NCBI GenBank assembly: GCA_964577985.1
Contig: CAZOAR010000002.1
Span: 26,723-90,722, forward strand
DNA: 64,000 nucleotides
Direction of reading: 5' to 3'
DNA from: CAZOAR01 sp964577985
GTDB taxonomy: Bacteria; Gemmatimonadota; CAZMKB01; CAZNLH01
The translations under genes were made by a program, and so were the position numbers. Position 1 is the first letter of the stretch. Every line of letters begins with the position of its first letter. Under the pieces are notes generated by a model, which was given only the letters and a program-made list of their open reading frames with translations, was not told the DNA's origin and ran no database searches. This document shows positions 51,758 to 60,969 of this stretch, piece by piece.

Positions 51758-52378
51758 ATGTCTTGTCGCCACGCCATCCTCGCGATCGTTTTTTGTTCCA
51801 TGAACATCTCCATCCCCTCGTCCGCGGATGCCCAGGCCTGGAAGCCGTACGACTTCAAGGGGACGGAGCACTTCCGGTATGACATCAAGAGCATCGATGA
51901 TGGTGAGGAGAAGACGGGCTCCTTCACGCTCGATATCGAAAAGAAGGACGAAGAACAATACAAGATTAGTTTCGCGTCGAAGCTCGGTGACAGTGAATCC
52001 TCCTCGAGCATGACTTCGACGCCTGACGAGATTGCCGGGAAACTGATGATGTCCATGATGATGAGTGGATCGGAGGCGGGCGCCATACTCGGCGTCACCA
52101 TCTTCACGCCCGCGCTGGGGATGATGTTCATGGGCGCGCAGGATCTTGAGGTGGGGTCCGGATGGTCGAGGACGGAGGACGGGAAGAAAGTCTCCTTCAA
52201 GATAGAGGAGAAGGAAACGATCGCCGGCCAAGAGGGATACCGTTGCGTGCTCAGGGAGGAAGGCAGGATCAAGTACCTGCAGGTCATCGCCCCCGATATT
52301 GGTCTTCCACTTGTCACACAGATGAACGATGACGACGGGACGCAGTTCGAAGCGAAACTCGTCGAGTTCAAGCGATAG
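51758..52378 (+). CDS. secreted protein of unknown function
   Basis: The 206-residue protein has a signal peptide (hydrophobic run ending ...SSADAQA) and a single beta-rich domain: TEHFRYDIKSIDDGEEKTG, TLDIEKKDEEQYKISF, a Met/Ser-rich segment (LMMSMMMSGSEAG), then KVSFKIEEKETIAGQEGYRC and a closing LPLVTQMNDDDG. The pattern of paired beta strands resembles DUF3108-like or lipoprotein-carrier-like exported domains, but I cannot assign a family. AAGGAGG lies seven bases before the ATG; an in-frame open stretch upstream crosses the promoter and is not coding. Confidence 0.75.
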   Translation: MSCRHAILAIVFCSMNISIPSSADAQAWKPYDFKGTEHFRYDIKSIDDGEEKTGSFTLDIEKKDEEQYKISFASKLGDSESSSSMTSTPDEIAGKLMMSMMMSGSEAGAILGVTIFTPALGMMFMGAQDLEVGSGWSRTEDGKKVSFKIEEKETIAGQEGYRCVLREEGRIKYLQVIAPDIGLPLVTQMNDDDGTQFEAKLVEFKR

Positions 52379-52701
52379 ATATTTTCAGACTGTCGACCTT
52401 CAACAGGTTCCCGCAAGGGTTACCCCCGACTGCCTGCTATTTTCATCTGCCTCTGCGCTATCCTGACGTCCACAATCAGTCAGTATGGAGTCGAAATCTG
52501 TATAGTATGAGGACACGTACAGCTCCTCAGCATTCGGTGCGGGAAAAGGGTTTTTGATCGATTCGCCTTTCCAGGAAGCCGTAGTGGCGCTGTTGGGTAT
52601 TGAGGTACGACGGCGGCACGGCATTTGCCATCGTCGATGGTGTCGAGTAACTGGAGGGGATTCAGCCACCCCTCCATAATCCCCTGGCGGCGAGGTAACC
52701 C
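52379..52701. other. gap of 323 bp
   Basis: No gene seen on either strand. Near its end GGAGGGG and CCCCTCC pair around a nine-base loop (about 52652-52675), which would put a hairpin some 27 bases before the next start codon. I see no convincing promoter. Confidence 0.5.
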
Positions 52702-54558
52702 ATGAAGCAGTTGAAGACCCTTTCGCTTCTGTGTATTATCGCTTTTCTCCCCGGGCGACTGTTGTTATCCCAGGTCCCGGAGGATTTTCCCGATGTCAAC
52801 GTAACGGTGTCGGACAACCCGGCGCCCGGATACATTTTCCTCAGCAACTGGCCCTTTTTCCAGCCCACGGGGAACGTTCCCTTCCTCATGATGCTCGACA
52901 ACTCAGGCTGGCCGATTCACTATCGGGAACTCGACGCGCCGATAAACAACGACTTCAAGATGCAGCCCGACGGCACGTTCACTTACAACGACGCATTGCA
53001 GTTCTACGTGCTCGACGACAGCCTCCAGCCCTTCGACGTCTATGCAGCCGGCAACGGCCGCTCCACGGACACTCACGAACTCAGGATACTGCCCAATGGC
53101 CACGCGCTGTTGCTGGCTTTCTCAATGCGGACTGCCGACATGACGAGCTTCGGAGGAATGGAGAACGCCCTTCTGGAGAACTGCTACATACAGGAGGTCG
53201 ACAACGTCGGGAACGTCTACTGGGAATGGAGCACCGCTGACCACTTCGATATCCTCGATACCACGCCCGACATCGACAAGACAGGCCTCGTCGTCGACTG
53301 GGTCCACAGCAATGCCATAGATATCGACACCGACGGAAACATTTTGCTTTCCAACCGTCATCTCGACGAGATTACGAAGATCGACAGGGCCACCGGGGAC
53401 ATAATCTGGCGTCTGGGCGGCAAGGAGTGTCGCAACAATCAGTTCACATTCACGAATGATTTTATAGTCGATGGTGTAGACACCCTCTTCTATGGATTCT
53501 CGCACCAGCATGCTGTGCGTCGCCTCGAAAACGGTGACATACTCCTCTTCGACAACGGCAACCTCAAGAATCCTCACTTCTCCCGTGCGGTCGAGTACTC
53601 GCTCGACGAGGTCAACTTCACGGCAACCAGGGTATGGATGTTCAGGGACAGCCCCGACGTCGTCTCCGATGCTATGGGGTACACGCAGCGCCTTGAGAAT
53701 GGGAACACGCTGATAGGATGGGGAGCGAGCGAAAACGATATCGCTGTGACCGAGGTCCGGCCGGACGGGTCGAAGGCCTTCGAGATGTACTTTCCCGAGG
53801 ATGTGGTCAGTTATCGCGCGTTCCGCTTTGTCTACGACATGGAAGCGGTTACGCTCACCGTCGACTGGCCGGGAGAGTACGACTTCAACGAACCGGGTAA
53901 CGAGACAGGGGTGAGCATGACGATCGACTCGCAGGTGGGATCGGGCGACCTGACTGTCCAGCGCCACCACTACGCGGCACACGATCTGGCGTTTACGGCC
54001 GGCAGCGAACCCGACTCCACATGGCCCGTCCGATGGCTGGTTACAGCGAGCGATCTCGAGGGCTTCTCCGGCAACGTTTCTTTCGATCTGACAACACTTC
54101 CGGAGATCGGTTCCCCCTCGAGTTCGATTGCCTACTACCGTCCATCCGAAGGGACCGGTGACTTTTCCCCGCTCACTACCAGCTACGATCCCGGGACCGG
54201 CACACTCGAGGCGTCGCTGAACGGGACAGGCGAGCTTGTTGTTGGCTACGCACCGAGCCTGGGGGGAATAGGCGAGACACCCGCGCCGCTTCCTAAGGCC
54301 CTGGTGATGAGGCAGAACTGGCCGAATCCATTCAACGGGGGTACGGTCATATCTTATGATATCCCCGAGGCCGGCCGTGTCCGATGCGAGGTCTATGATC
54401 TGCAGGGGCGCAGGATAGCCACACTGGTTGACGAGGAACAGACGGCCGGGAGATATCAGACATACTTCCCCATGGGCGACAACGCCAGCGGGATCTACTT
54501 CTACCGCCTGAAATTCGGAGACCAGACCATCAGCCGCAAGATGATAATCGCGCGCTGA
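52702..54558 (+). CDS. secreted arylsulfotransferase-family protein with C-terminal sorting module
   Basis: The 618-residue protein has a signal peptide, then an ASST-type beta-propeller (about 30-400) with VDWVHSNAIDIDTDGNILLS (written in part), SNRHLDEITKIDRATGDIIWRLGG (in part), FSHQHAVRRLENGDILLFDNG (in part) and RLENGNTLIGWG. The two His-containing segments match the active-site His region of bacterial aryl sulfotransferases. A beta linker follows, then RQNWPNPFNGGTVISYDIP and a FlgD-like domain ending ISRKMIIAR. It could transfer sulfate between phenolic compounds or act only as a binding propeller. GAGG is seven bases before the ATG. Confidence 0.85.
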   Translation: MKQLKTLSLLCIIAFLPGRLLLSQVPEDFPDVNVTVSDNPAPGYIFLSNWPFFQPTGNVPFLMMLDNSGWPIHYRELDAPINNDFKMQPDGTFTYNDALQFYVLDDSLQPFDVYAAGNGRSTDTHELRILPNGHALLLAFSMRTADMTSFGGMENALLENCYIQEVDNVGNVYWEWSTADHFDILDTTPDIDKTGLVVDWVHSNAIDIDTDGNILLSNRHLDEITKIDRATGDIIWRLGGKECRNNQFTFTNDFIVDGVDTLFYGFSHQHAVRRLENGDILLFDNGNLKNPHFSRAVEYSLDEVNFTATRVWMFRDSPDVVSDAMGYTQRLENGNTLIGWGASENDIAVTEVRPDGSKAFEMYFPEDVVSYRAFRFVYDMEAVTLTVDWPGEYDFNEPGNETGVSMTIDSQVGSGDLTVQRHHYAAHDLAFTAGSEPDSTWPVRWLVTASDLEGFSGNVSFDLTTLPEIGSPSSSIAYYRPSEGTGDFSPLTTSYDPGTGTLEASLNGTGELVVGYAPSLGGIGETPAPLPKALVMRQNWPNPFNGGTVISYDIPEAGRVRCEVYDLQGRRIATLVDEEQTAGRYQTYFPMGDNASGIYFYRLKFGDQTISRKMIIAR

Positions 54559-54576
54559 CCCCGGCTCCATCCGGGG
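54559..54576 (+). terminator. hairpin after the arylsulfotransferase gene
   Basis: CCCCGG-CTCCAT-CCGGGG immediately after the stop codon. No T-tract follows, so it is an unproven terminator or a 3'-end stabiliser. Confidence 0.4.
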
Positions 54577-54693
54577 GAAGAATGTGCCTCGCACACCACA
54601 ACCATCACGTCCGGCGACGGCTGGATCGACTACAACCGGGGGGCGACTCCTGGTTCGTCCCGATCGAGCCGTTGTCGCGTGTGACGGGGAACC

Positions 54694-54722
54694 TTGACAA
54701 CCTTTCCTCTCCATGATATCAT
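54694..54722 (+). promoter_or_regulatory. sigma70-type promoter of dsbD
   Basis: TTGACA (54694-54699), 17 nt, TATCAT (54717-54722), about 90 nt before the start; the same boxes as at 2285-2313. Confidence 0.65.
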
Positions 54723-54814
54723 CTTTCCTGCCCCGCATAAACGAGGAAGGGCCGCATACTCGCCCCATCCCGGCGGCAGAAAGACTCTCACAATAACATG
54801 GAATGGAGAAACCG

Positions 54815-56623
54815 ATGAAGAAGAAGTGGTCCTGGACGATGGCCGGAGTGATTGCCCTGATGTGGGCTGTCTTTAGTCTCCCCGCGGGATATGCTCAGAT
54901 GAAGCAACTTCAACCACTCCATATAGAGTCTATCCCCACGGTAGACAGGTATCCGGCCGGCGCGAGTTATCCACTCCTCTTTCACGTAACCATTGACAGC
55001 CCCTGGCATGTCAACTCCGATCACCCGGGCGATGAGTTTCTCGTACCCACGACCATCTCGCTCGATCCGCCCGAAGGGATGAACGTCGGGAGGGTATCTT
55101 TTCCTGAAGCAATGCAGAAAAAGTTTATTTTCTCCGACACCGAACTCTCTGTTTTCGAGAGGGAGTTCTACGTGCTCTCTTCGATCACCGTGCCACCCAG
55201 CATCCAGCCGGGTGACTTTGAGGTGAGTGGCACGATCGAGTACCAGGCATGCAATGATTCCTCGTGCCTTCCACCCCAGAGGCTCCCTGTCAGTATCACC
55301 ATGGAAGTCGTTGCCTCCGGTGAAGCGTACAGCACAATGAACGAGACTATTCTCTCGACTGCTCAAGCCTCATCGGCCGAATCTGAGACAGGCGAAGCGC
55401 CATCCGGAGACACGTTCGGCTCGGGGAGCCTGTTGATCACGTTTCTGCTCGTCTACCTCGGAGGACTGGCTCTCAATCTGACGCCCTGCGTTTATCCGAT
55501 GATACCCATAACCATCGGATACTTCGGGGGCCAGAGCGAGGGGAGGAAAGGAAAGGCACTGACCCACGCCATTCTTTACGTTCTCGGTATGTCAGTCACT
55601 TATTCCCTGCTCGGGGTCTTCGCATCGCTCACGGGAAGCATGCTCGGGCAGGCCCTTCAGAATCCCCTCGTACTTGTTTTTATAGCTCTCGTAATGGTCA
55701 CTCTCGCGCTCAGCATGTTCGGACTGTATGAGATCCGTGTCCCGCGGTTTCTGGCCCAGGGAGCGGGACAGACGAAACAGGGATACTTCGGCACTGCTTT
55801 CATGGGACTGACGGTCGGCATCATAGCAGCACCCTGCATAGGTCCGTTCGTGCTGGGACTTATGACATACGTGGGCAAGGAGGGCAATCCGTTCCTCGGT
55901 TTCTTCATGTTCTTTGTTCTCGCGATGGGCCTGGGCACGCCATTCCTGTTCCTGGCCCTCTTCTCGGGAAAGATAAACGTGCTTCCTCGCTCGGGCGACT
56001 GGATGACCTGGGTGAGCAAGGTCTTCGGATTTGTACTCCTCGCGATGGCTGTTTATTTCCTGAGCCCTCTGATCTCCTCCACACCACTGGAGGTAATCGT
56101 CATAGCACTGGCGGTGGCGGCAGGCATCTTCCTGGGATTCCTGGAGGGCTCCGGGAAGGGAAGACCGACATTCTTATGGATCAAGCGCGTGGTGGGCGCG
56201 TCCATCATCCTCTCCGGGATATACTTCGCCTCCGTGATGAATCAATCAGGGTCTGGCCTGGAGTGGACATCGTACGGTGAAAACGTGTTGAATGACAGCG
56301 CGGCGTCCGGAGTGCCGGTGATAATAGACTTCAGCGCCAACTGGTGCATCCCCTGCAAGGAACTCGAGCACTATACCTTCAGTGACCCGCGTGTCATGCG
56401 GCTGTCGGAAGATCTGCTGATGGTAAAAGCCGATCTCACGAGCTTTCAATCCCCCGAATCGGTGGCCCTCAGGAAGAAGTTCAATATCAAAGGCGTTCCG
56501 ACTGTGATCTTTTTAGATCGCGACGGCAAAGAGAAGGAAGATCTCCGATTCGTAGGGTTTATCGACGCGGACGCGCTCCTTGAGAAACTTCAGGAACTGG
56601 GTGTCGGTTCACCCGGGAGTTAG
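54815..56623 (+). CDS. dsbD: thiol:disulfide interchange protein
   Basis: A 602-residue protein with three parts: a signal peptide and periplasmic alpha domain with the Cys pair CNDSSC (about 150), eight membrane helices with LNLTPCVYPMIPITIGYFGG and IIAAPCIGPFVLG (the two membrane cysteines), and a C-terminal thioredoxin domain with FSANWCIPCKELEHYTF. It carries electrons from cytoplasmic thioredoxin to the periplasm, which cytochrome c maturation and exported thiol proteins need. Start ATG 54815: GGAG lies six bases upstream; an ATG 12 bases earlier is less likely. Confidence 0.94.
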   Translation: MKKKWSWTMAGVIALMWAVFSLPAGYAQMKQLQPLHIESIPTVDRYPAGASYPLLFHVTIDSPWHVNSDHPGDEFLVPTTISLDPPEGMNVGRVSFPEAMQKKFIFSDTELSVFEREFYVLSSITVPPSIQPGDFEVSGTIEYQACNDSSCLPPQRLPVSITMEVVASGEAYSTMNETILSTAQASSAESETGEAPSGDTFGSGSLLITFLLVYLGGLALNLTPCVYPMIPITIGYFGGQSEGRKGKALTHAILYVLGMSVTYSLLGVFASLTGSMLGQALQNPLVLVFIALVMVTLALSMFGLYEIRVPRFLAQGAGQTKQGYFGTAFMGLTVGIIAAPCIGPFVLGLMTYVGKEGNPFLGFFMFFVLAMGLGTPFLFLALFSGKINVLPRSGDWMTWVSKVFGFVLLAMAVYFLSPLISSTPLEVIVIALAVAAGIFLGFLEGSGKGRPTFLWIKRVVGASIILSGIYFASVMNQSGSGLEWTSYGENVLNDSAASGVPVIIDFSANWCIPCKELEHYTFSDPRVMRLSEDLLMVKADLTSFQSPESVALRKKFNIKGVPTVIFLDRDGKEKEDLRFVGFIDADALLEKLQELGVGSPGS

Positions 56624-56743
56624 CGCATGCCATCCCGGTCGTGGTGCGCCCAACGTGACATGATCCATGTGGAGATCATTCTCATCCTCAAGACCCCGGG
56701 ATTGTTGTGACCGGTCGTTCACTCGTTCAGCCTCCGCCACCGA

Positions 56744-58579
56744 TCAGAGACTTCTGCTCCTCTTTGCCAGGAGCACTATGTCACGAAGTGCCTCGGGGGT
56801 CTTTGCCCTGAGCCATTTCTCCTCAAAATGCGAGTCCTGCATGATCTGCGCTATGGCGGAGAGTGTGCGCAGATGGAAATTCCTCTCATCCCTGCTGCCT
56901 ATGAGTACGAATACCGCATCAACGACCGCACCTTCATCGGGGAAGGTAATACCCTCCTTTGACCGCGCAAGGACGATCCTGAAGACCTTCTCTCCTTCGA
57001 CGATGGCGTGCGGTATGGCGAGCGTGGGGCTGATGACAGTGCTCCCCTCCCTCTCTCTCTGCATCAATTGCTCGACCAGACGCGAAGGTTCAATATCCAG
57101 TTCTTCAGCGACTTTCCCTGCCACAATGCCGAAGAATTCCTCCGCGCCCATCGGATTGTCGAGGTCGAGAACAAGACTTTCTTCAATGATGTGGTCAAAT
57201 CTATCCTTCTCAAGTTCGTCTCTGTTTCGAATGATCTCCTTGAGCTCTGTCTCGAGCATGTGGTCCGTCAGGTCCTTTTGCGTCAACCTTTCTACCAGGT
57301 GCAGCAGAGCGTACTCCCTGTCTGCCGTCTTTCTTCCGTAGAACCAGTAGACCAGAAAACCGCCAAGGGCAAGCGATCCGGTCGCAAGCAGGGCCTCATC
57401 TCCGATCTTGACAAGCAGGAACACCGTTCCTGCGATTCCGGCAAGCTGTACCCAGGGATATAGAGGTGATCTGAATCTGGGTCTGTAGTTCTGAATGTGG
57501 CTTTCCCTCAGGATGATCACGGCAGCGCAGGTAAACACGTATGTGAGTATCAACACGCTCGATGCAGCTTCCGCCAGCTTCTCTATATCAACAAACAACG
57601 AGGACACCATCATGAGCCCCGTAACAATGAGCGCCACATGAGGCGTGCCGAAACGTCTGTTCACTTTCCCGAAGAACTCGGGCAGCAGTTCATCCCGACT
57701 GAGCGCGAGAGGATACCTCGAGGCACCCATGATCCCCGCGTTGGCCGCGGATGTGAATGCGAGGACGGCACATATGCTCAACACAATAAGGCCGGTGTTG
57801 CCCATGAATGCACCCGCAGCATCCGAGATCGGCGTTGTAGTCGAGGAGAGGATGTCACCATCAAGCACTCCAACGGTTATGAACAGAACCGTCGAATAAA
57901 CAACGATAATTGCCACAAGGGACAGAATCATTCCCAGAGGCAGTGTCCTCCCCGGATCTTTCACCTCTTCAGCGACACTCGCTATTTTCAGAAGTCCTCC
58001 GTACGACACGAACACAAGGCCCGCTGTGGAGAATACCGCCACTTTCCCATGCGGCGCAAACGGAGCGAAATTGTGCACATGTATGTGATAACCTCCCATG
58101 AGAACGTACAATCCAAGTCCTGCGAGTATGCATACGACAAGCCCTATCTGCATCCTCCCCGCATCTCTTGTGCTGATCATGTTCAGGATCACGAAGAAGG
58201 CGCAGAGCACCGTGCCGATGAGCCTCGGATCAATATCTATCGCGAGTGCGATGATGGCCGACATCCCCACAATCTCGAACGCGCTCTTGAGCACAAGCGC
58301 AACAAGCGTCACGAGTCCGTAGGCCGTGCCTATGCCACGTCCCATGCTGCGGGCCACATAGAAATATGTGCCACCGGCTTTGGGCATTGCCGACGCAAGC
58401 TCCGCCTGCGAAAGCATTCCCATACACGCGAGAAACGCAGCGAACAGGTATGAGAGTATCATCGCGGGCCCGGCCTTACTGAACGCCAGTCCTGGAAGCA
58501 GAAAAAGCCCTGAACTCATCATCGCGCCGGATGTGATGCAGAAGACATCAAGCAGATTCAGTTCTTTTTTCAGTTCCAT
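56744..58579 (-). CDS. APC-family amino acid permease fused to a PTS EIIA type-2-like domain
   Basis: Residues 1-420 form a 12-helix APC permease with SGAMMSSGLFLLPGLAF, PKAGGTYFYVARSMGRGIGT (the consensus substrate helices) and SVAEEVKDPGRTLP. After a hydrophilic linker (about 420-470) comes an EIIA type-2-like domain with VAEELDIEPSRLVEQLMQRE and the His site STVISPTLAIPHAIVEG (about 535). Such EIIA domains on non-sugar transporters are thought to sense PTS phosphorylation or nucleotides. No EI or HPr gene is nearby. It has its own promoter. Confidence 0.88.
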   Translation of the reverse strand: MELKKELNLLDVFCITSGAMMSSGLFLLPGLAFSKAGPAMILSYLFAAFLACMGMLSQAELASAMPKAGGTYFYVARSMGRGIGTAYGLVTLVALVLKSAFEIVGMSAIIALAIDIDPRLIGTVLCAFFVILNMISTRDAGRMQIGLVVCILAGLGLYVLMGGYHIHVHNFAPFAPHGKVAVFSTAGLVFVSYGGLLKIASVAEEVKDPGRTLPLGMILSLVAIIVVYSTVLFITVGVLDGDILSSTTTPISDAAGAFMGNTGLIVLSICAVLAFTSAANAGIMGASRYPLALSRDELLPEFFGKVNRRFGTPHVALIVTGLMMVSSLFVDIEKLAEAASSVLILTYVFTCAAVIILRESHIQNYRPRFRSPLYPWVQLAGIAGTVFLLVKIGDEALLATGSLALGGFLVYWFYGRKTADREYALLHLVERLTQKDLTDHMLETELKEIIRNRDELEKDRFDHIIEESLVLDLDNPMGAEEFFGIVAGKVAEELDIEPSRLVEQLMQREREGSTVISPTLAIPHAIVEGEKVFRIVLARSKEGITFPDEGAVVDAVFVLIGSRDERNFHLRTLSAIAQIMQDSHFEEKWLRAKTPEALRDIVLLAKRSRSL

Positions 58580-58903
58580 ATGATCTCATCGAAGGAAGTC
58601 ATCTTAAGCCGCGAGCATACACGGGACGAGTGAGGCTCACCATGAGCACGCACGACAAAGGAGATTGACCGCGGGTAGAGTCTACCAGAACTCTGTGGTT
58701 TTCGCAAGCGGTTTGGAAATGATCTTGTCGCCGGAAAATCGGATGGAGGATCATGGTGGACCTGAGGTCCAATGAAGCCAGAAGCCTGTAGTATGCGTGA
58801 AGTCTCCCCGGCCATGCGATGCGGTACTCGAGTCGAAGACCCCACCGGTGCCCATTCATCGGCAGTCGGGACTCAGGCCGGTCACATAGCCCACCGCCAC
58901 CCG
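58580..58903. other. gap of 324 bp upstream of the permease
   Basis: It contains the permease promoter at 58679-58707 and nothing else that I can identify. Confidence 0.5.
58679..58707 (-). promoter_or_regulatory. sigma70-type promoter of the permease with GTAGAGTCTAC operator-like core
   Basis: Minus strand: TTGCGA (58702-58707), 17 nt, TAGACT (58679-58684). The -10 lies in the inverted repeat GTAGA-G-TCTAC (58675-58685). The same 15-nt block TCTGGTAGACTCTAC occurs at the promoter 63632-63660. Confidence 0.6.
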
Positions 58904-60670
58904 CTACATGGGCCAGAAGAACGGTATGATAAAAGTCGCTATAAGCCAGAGGATCAGGTTCAAGGGGATGCCCACCTTGAGAAAGTCCAGGTACCTGTAG
59001 CCACCGGGACCGTACACCAGCATGTTCGTCTGATACCCTATGGGTGTCGCGAAGGAGGCCGATGCGCCGAACGCCACCGCCATTATGAACGGTCTGGTGT
59101 CGACACCAAGCCCCAGGGCTGTCGATATGGCGATCGGCACCATCAGGACGGCGGCCGCATTGTTGGACACGATCGAGGTAAGGAAAACCGACATGAGGTA
59201 TACACCCGAAAGGACAGCCACCGGCCCCATCGATCCCGCAATACCGATGATACTCTCTGCAAGAAACGCAGCTGCGCCGGTCTTTTCCATAGCGAAGCCG
59301 AGCGAGATAGTGCCCCCGATCAGTATGAGTATCGGCCAGTTTACCGCGCGGTATGCCTCCCGGGAGGTTATGCACCCAAGTATAATCATCAGCGACGCGC
59401 CTATCAGCGCGGTCATTACGAGTGGGAGAATCCCGAGTGTCAGAGAAAGGACAACCCCGGAGAGGATCAGGATGGATATGGTTGCCTTGTTCTTTGCGAC
59501 AAAGGCGTCCTGTATCCCCTCCATCATGAAAAAGTCCTCCGTCTCTGATATCCTCGCAAACGCCTGATCGTCCCCGAAGACAAGCAGAATATCCCCCGCC
59601 TTCAGAGTAAGCTCTGATATCTTCTCCCTGATATGTATGCCATGTCTCTGAATCGCGACGAGGGCCACACCAAAACGCCTGCGGAAATGGATATCCGAGA
59701 CCTTTTTCCCCATGAACGACGATGCCGGCGACACCACTAGCTCCACGAGTGTCATAGTACGCCTGTCAAATCGCAGCGAAGCTCCAAGGATCTCGGGGAG
59801 GATATCGACCTCTCTGTCCTGGCTCATGCTCATGATGTCGGAAACATACCCCCTGGCGATAAATACGTCGCCGTTCTGCAGGATGGTCCCGCTGTCGGGC
59901 TGCCACTCTATTGTCTCTCCCCTTATGAGCTGCATGATCCTGACGTCAGGATGTGACGCTTCGATCGTCTCACCTATCGTCTTCCCGACCAGGTATGAAT
60001 CTTCTCTCACCTCAAGTTCCGTAACGTACTGCCGTCTCTGCTCCAGGGGCAGAAGCCCCGTGAATGTCTTGCGGTCCGGGAGGATCTTTCCCCCCAGAAC
60101 GACCATATAGAGGACTCCGACGACAAGGAAGATCAGGCCCGGCGCCATGAACTCGAACATTCCCAGTGTGCCGTAACCATGCTGGCTCGACAGCGAGCTC
60201 ACCAGTATGTTGGTTGACGTGCCCACCAGCGTACAGGTCCCCCCGAGTATGGAGGCGTAGGAGATCGGGATCAGGAGCCTCGATGGAGCGATCTTGAAAC
60301 GATGAGCCACACCGAGGACGACCGGGATGAATACAAGCACGACCGGCGTATTGTTGATAAATGCGGACACTATCGCGACAATAAGGATCGACAGCATCAG
60401 GACATGCGACGGGTTTCCTCTTGAGACCCGGATGATTCGCTGAGATATGACACTCACGGCCCCGGTCCTCATCAGCCCCTCGGCGACGACAAAAAGGGAG
60501 GCGACCGTGATCAGAGCCGGGTTGCTGAACCCCGAGAGCGCCTCAGCAGGAGTGAGGACACCTGTGAGGGTCAGGATAATTATCATGGAGAGAGCCACCA
60601 GGTCGATACTCATGATCTCGGTGGCGAAGAAGAAGATGGACAACACCAGTATGGCAAAGACTATGGTCAT
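58904..60670 (-). CDS. SLC13/DASS-family transporter with two TrkA-C domains
   Basis: The 588-residue protein has N-terminal helices with SAFINNTPVVLVFIPVV and GGTCTLVGTSTNILVSSL (the family's SNT-like substrate motif), two RCK_C/TrkA-C domains in the central loop (ELEVREDSYLVGKTIGET; LVELVVSPASSFMGKKVSD), and C-terminal helices with TSIVSNNAAAVLMVPIAI and FATPIGYQTNMLVYGPGGYR. It takes up sulfate, a dicarboxylate or another anion with Na+; the substrate cannot be read. Start ATG 60670 (GGAG five bases upstream). It lies behind the HAO-like gene with a 299-bp gap and seems separate. Confidence 0.9.
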   Translation of the reverse strand: MTIVFAILVLSIFFFATEIMSIDLVALSMIIILTLTGVLTPAEALSGFSNPALITVASLFVVAEGLMRTGAVSVISQRIIRVSRGNPSHVLMLSILIVAIVSAFINNTPVVLVFIPVVLGVAHRFKIAPSRLLIPISYASILGGTCTLVGTSTNILVSSLSSQHGYGTLGMFEFMAPGLIFLVVGVLYMVVLGGKILPDRKTFTGLLPLEQRRQYVTELEVREDSYLVGKTIGETIEASHPDVRIMQLIRGETIEWQPDSGTILQNGDVFIARGYVSDIMSMSQDREVDILPEILGASLRFDRRTMTLVELVVSPASSFMGKKVSDIHFRRRFGVALVAIQRHGIHIREKISELTLKAGDILLVFGDDQAFARISETEDFFMMEGIQDAFVAKNKATISILILSGVVLSLTLGILPLVMTALIGASLMIILGCITSREAYRAVNWPILILIGGTISLGFAMEKTGAAAFLAESIIGIAGSMGPVAVLSGVYLMSVFLTSIVSNNAAAVLMVPIAISTALGLGVDTRPFIMAVAFGASASFATPIGYQTNMLVYGPGGYRYLDFLKVGIPLNLILWLIATFIIPFFWPM

Positions 60671-60969
60671 TCTTCTCCCGGGCGGATCAACGAGGGAGGG
60701 GAACGTCGCCCGCAACTCTCTGCCAGGCAAACTTATTGAAAGGGACCGACATGCAGGAAAAATAGTAATTACGCCGTGTCAACGCAAGGAAGACGATACC
60801 ACTGCTGCCACATGTTCGCGGGCCACCTGGATCGCGACTGGCAGCGCACTCAATGCAGTCTGTACGCCGCAAGTAACGGGTTTGGCGGATTAGAGAGCGG
60901 CAGCCCCACCAGATAATCCTGCTGACTCCGCAGTGGACGGCGGAACGACGGCTTCCGTGCTGTGTGTTT

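Noticed and set aside
53122..54768. Long minus-strand open frame of 548 codons opposite the arylsulfotransferase-like gene
   Set aside because: It is a shadow of a GC-rich coding strand; its product lacks domains and the plus-strand gene is clear.
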